Made by a program: the position numbers and the translations under genes. Positions 5,805 to 6,053 of a DNA stretch of 6,053 nt are shown one piece after another. Source of the stretch: SAR324 cluster bacterium (GTDB taxonomy: Bacteria > SAR324 > JACQKK01); contig JACZVE010000208.1 of assembly GCA_022572825.1 (NCBI GenBank), positions 1 to 6,053 on the forward strand, written 5' to 3'. Position 1 is the first letter of the stretch. Each line of letters begins with the position of its first letter. The notes under the pieces are model-generated. The model saw only the letters and a list, made by a program, of their open reading frames with translations. It was not told the origin of the DNA and did no database searches.

Positions 5805-5831
5805 GGCGCGCCCGAGCCTGACCGGAGCGCC
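5805..5831. terminator. possible bidirectional hairpin between convergent genes
   Basis: GGCGC (5805-5809) can pair with GCGCC (5827-5831), with an inner CCG (5812-5814) to CGG (5823-5825) stem. It fills the 38-base gap between the etfB stop and the stop of the minus-strand gene, where a shared terminator would be expected. No T-run follows on either strand, so the call is weak. Confidence 0.3.
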
Positions 5832-5834
5832 GCG

Positions 5835-6053
5835 TCACGAGCCGCCGCGGGCGTACGCGGAGGGCCGACGGAGCCCCAGCGTCTGACGGACCCAGACGGG
5901 CATGGTGTCGAAGACCAGCGGCGGCACCTGCCGGACGAACTCGCTGTCGCGTGTGACCTGATGCCCGCTCCAGCGGCCTGCGGCGTCGGGCATGTACACG
6001 TACGTACCGCGGTCGTTCCAGTGCGCCCAGAGCCGCTTCTGGTGGTCCCAGAC
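5835..6053 (-). CDS. C-terminal part of an unidentified protein
   Basis: On the minus strand a frame is open from the right edge and stops at TGA (5837-5835), giving 72 visible residues of a protein whose start lies outside the window. It reads as a real protein: aromatic and charged residues are mixed, as in DHQKRLWAHWNDRGTYVY, then GRWSGHQVTRDSEFV, VPPLVFDTMPVWV and a basic tail LGLRRPSAYARGG. Third codon positions are almost all G or C. I do not recognise the family; there is no signal peptide, metal motif or nucleotide-binding loop in the visible part, and no obvious membrane segment. It faces etfB end to end with a 38-base gap, which marks the end of the plus-strand run. The only in-frame ATG near the visible beginning gives just 52 residues. 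Confidence 0.6.
   Translation of the reverse strand, partial: VWDHQKRLWAHWNDRGTYVYMPDAAGRWSGHQVTRDSEFVRQVPPLVFDTMPVWVRQTLGLRRPSAYARGGS

Overview
This 6,053-base window is a GC-rich, gene-dense bacterial segment. Six plus-strand genes follow the end of a seventh, and the tail of a convergent minus-strand gene closes the right edge. The encoded MEP-pathway enzyme IspH, a PlsC-type acyltransferase, PepA-type aminopeptidase, CheY-like receivers and an ETF beta subunit fit a free-living Gram-negative bacterium, perhaps Pseudomonadota or a related deep phylum. Nothing here fixes the taxon, and I see no mobile element, CRISPR array, rRNA or tRNA.

Left part (1-1645): the 3' end of a plsC-like acyltransferase gene runs off the left edge. 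It is followed by about 190 bases without a convincing gene but with a dense run of potential stem-loops (478-627). Next comes a receiver-fold protein that has lost its phosphoacceptor aspartate (663-1088), then an uncharacterised His/Trp-rich protein (1184-1645).

Middle (1646-4321): ispH, with a strong ribosome binding site and every catalytic residue I could check, is followed after 51 bases by pepA, a complete M17 leucyl aminopeptidase. A 7-bp hairpin lies between them. These are the housekeeping core of the window.

Right part (4322-6053): a stand-alone CheY-like response regulator with intact active-site residues, probably starting at TTG, is followed by a 151-base gap. The gap holds a degenerate 10-11 bp periodic repeat arranged as an imperfect inverted repeat, then a 14-bp tandem repeat that runs into the start codon of an ETF beta-subunit gene. 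The usual partner etfA does not follow; a convergent gene of unknown function does.

Functionally the genes are a mixed set (phospholipid synthesis, isoprenoid synthesis, peptide turnover, signalling, electron transfer) and no single pathway ties them together. The parts most worth a second look are the degenerate receiver, the possible structured RNA before it, the periodic intergenic repeat, the tandem repeat at the etfB start and the apparently orphan etfB. I do not see clear evidence for a wholly new multi-gene system.
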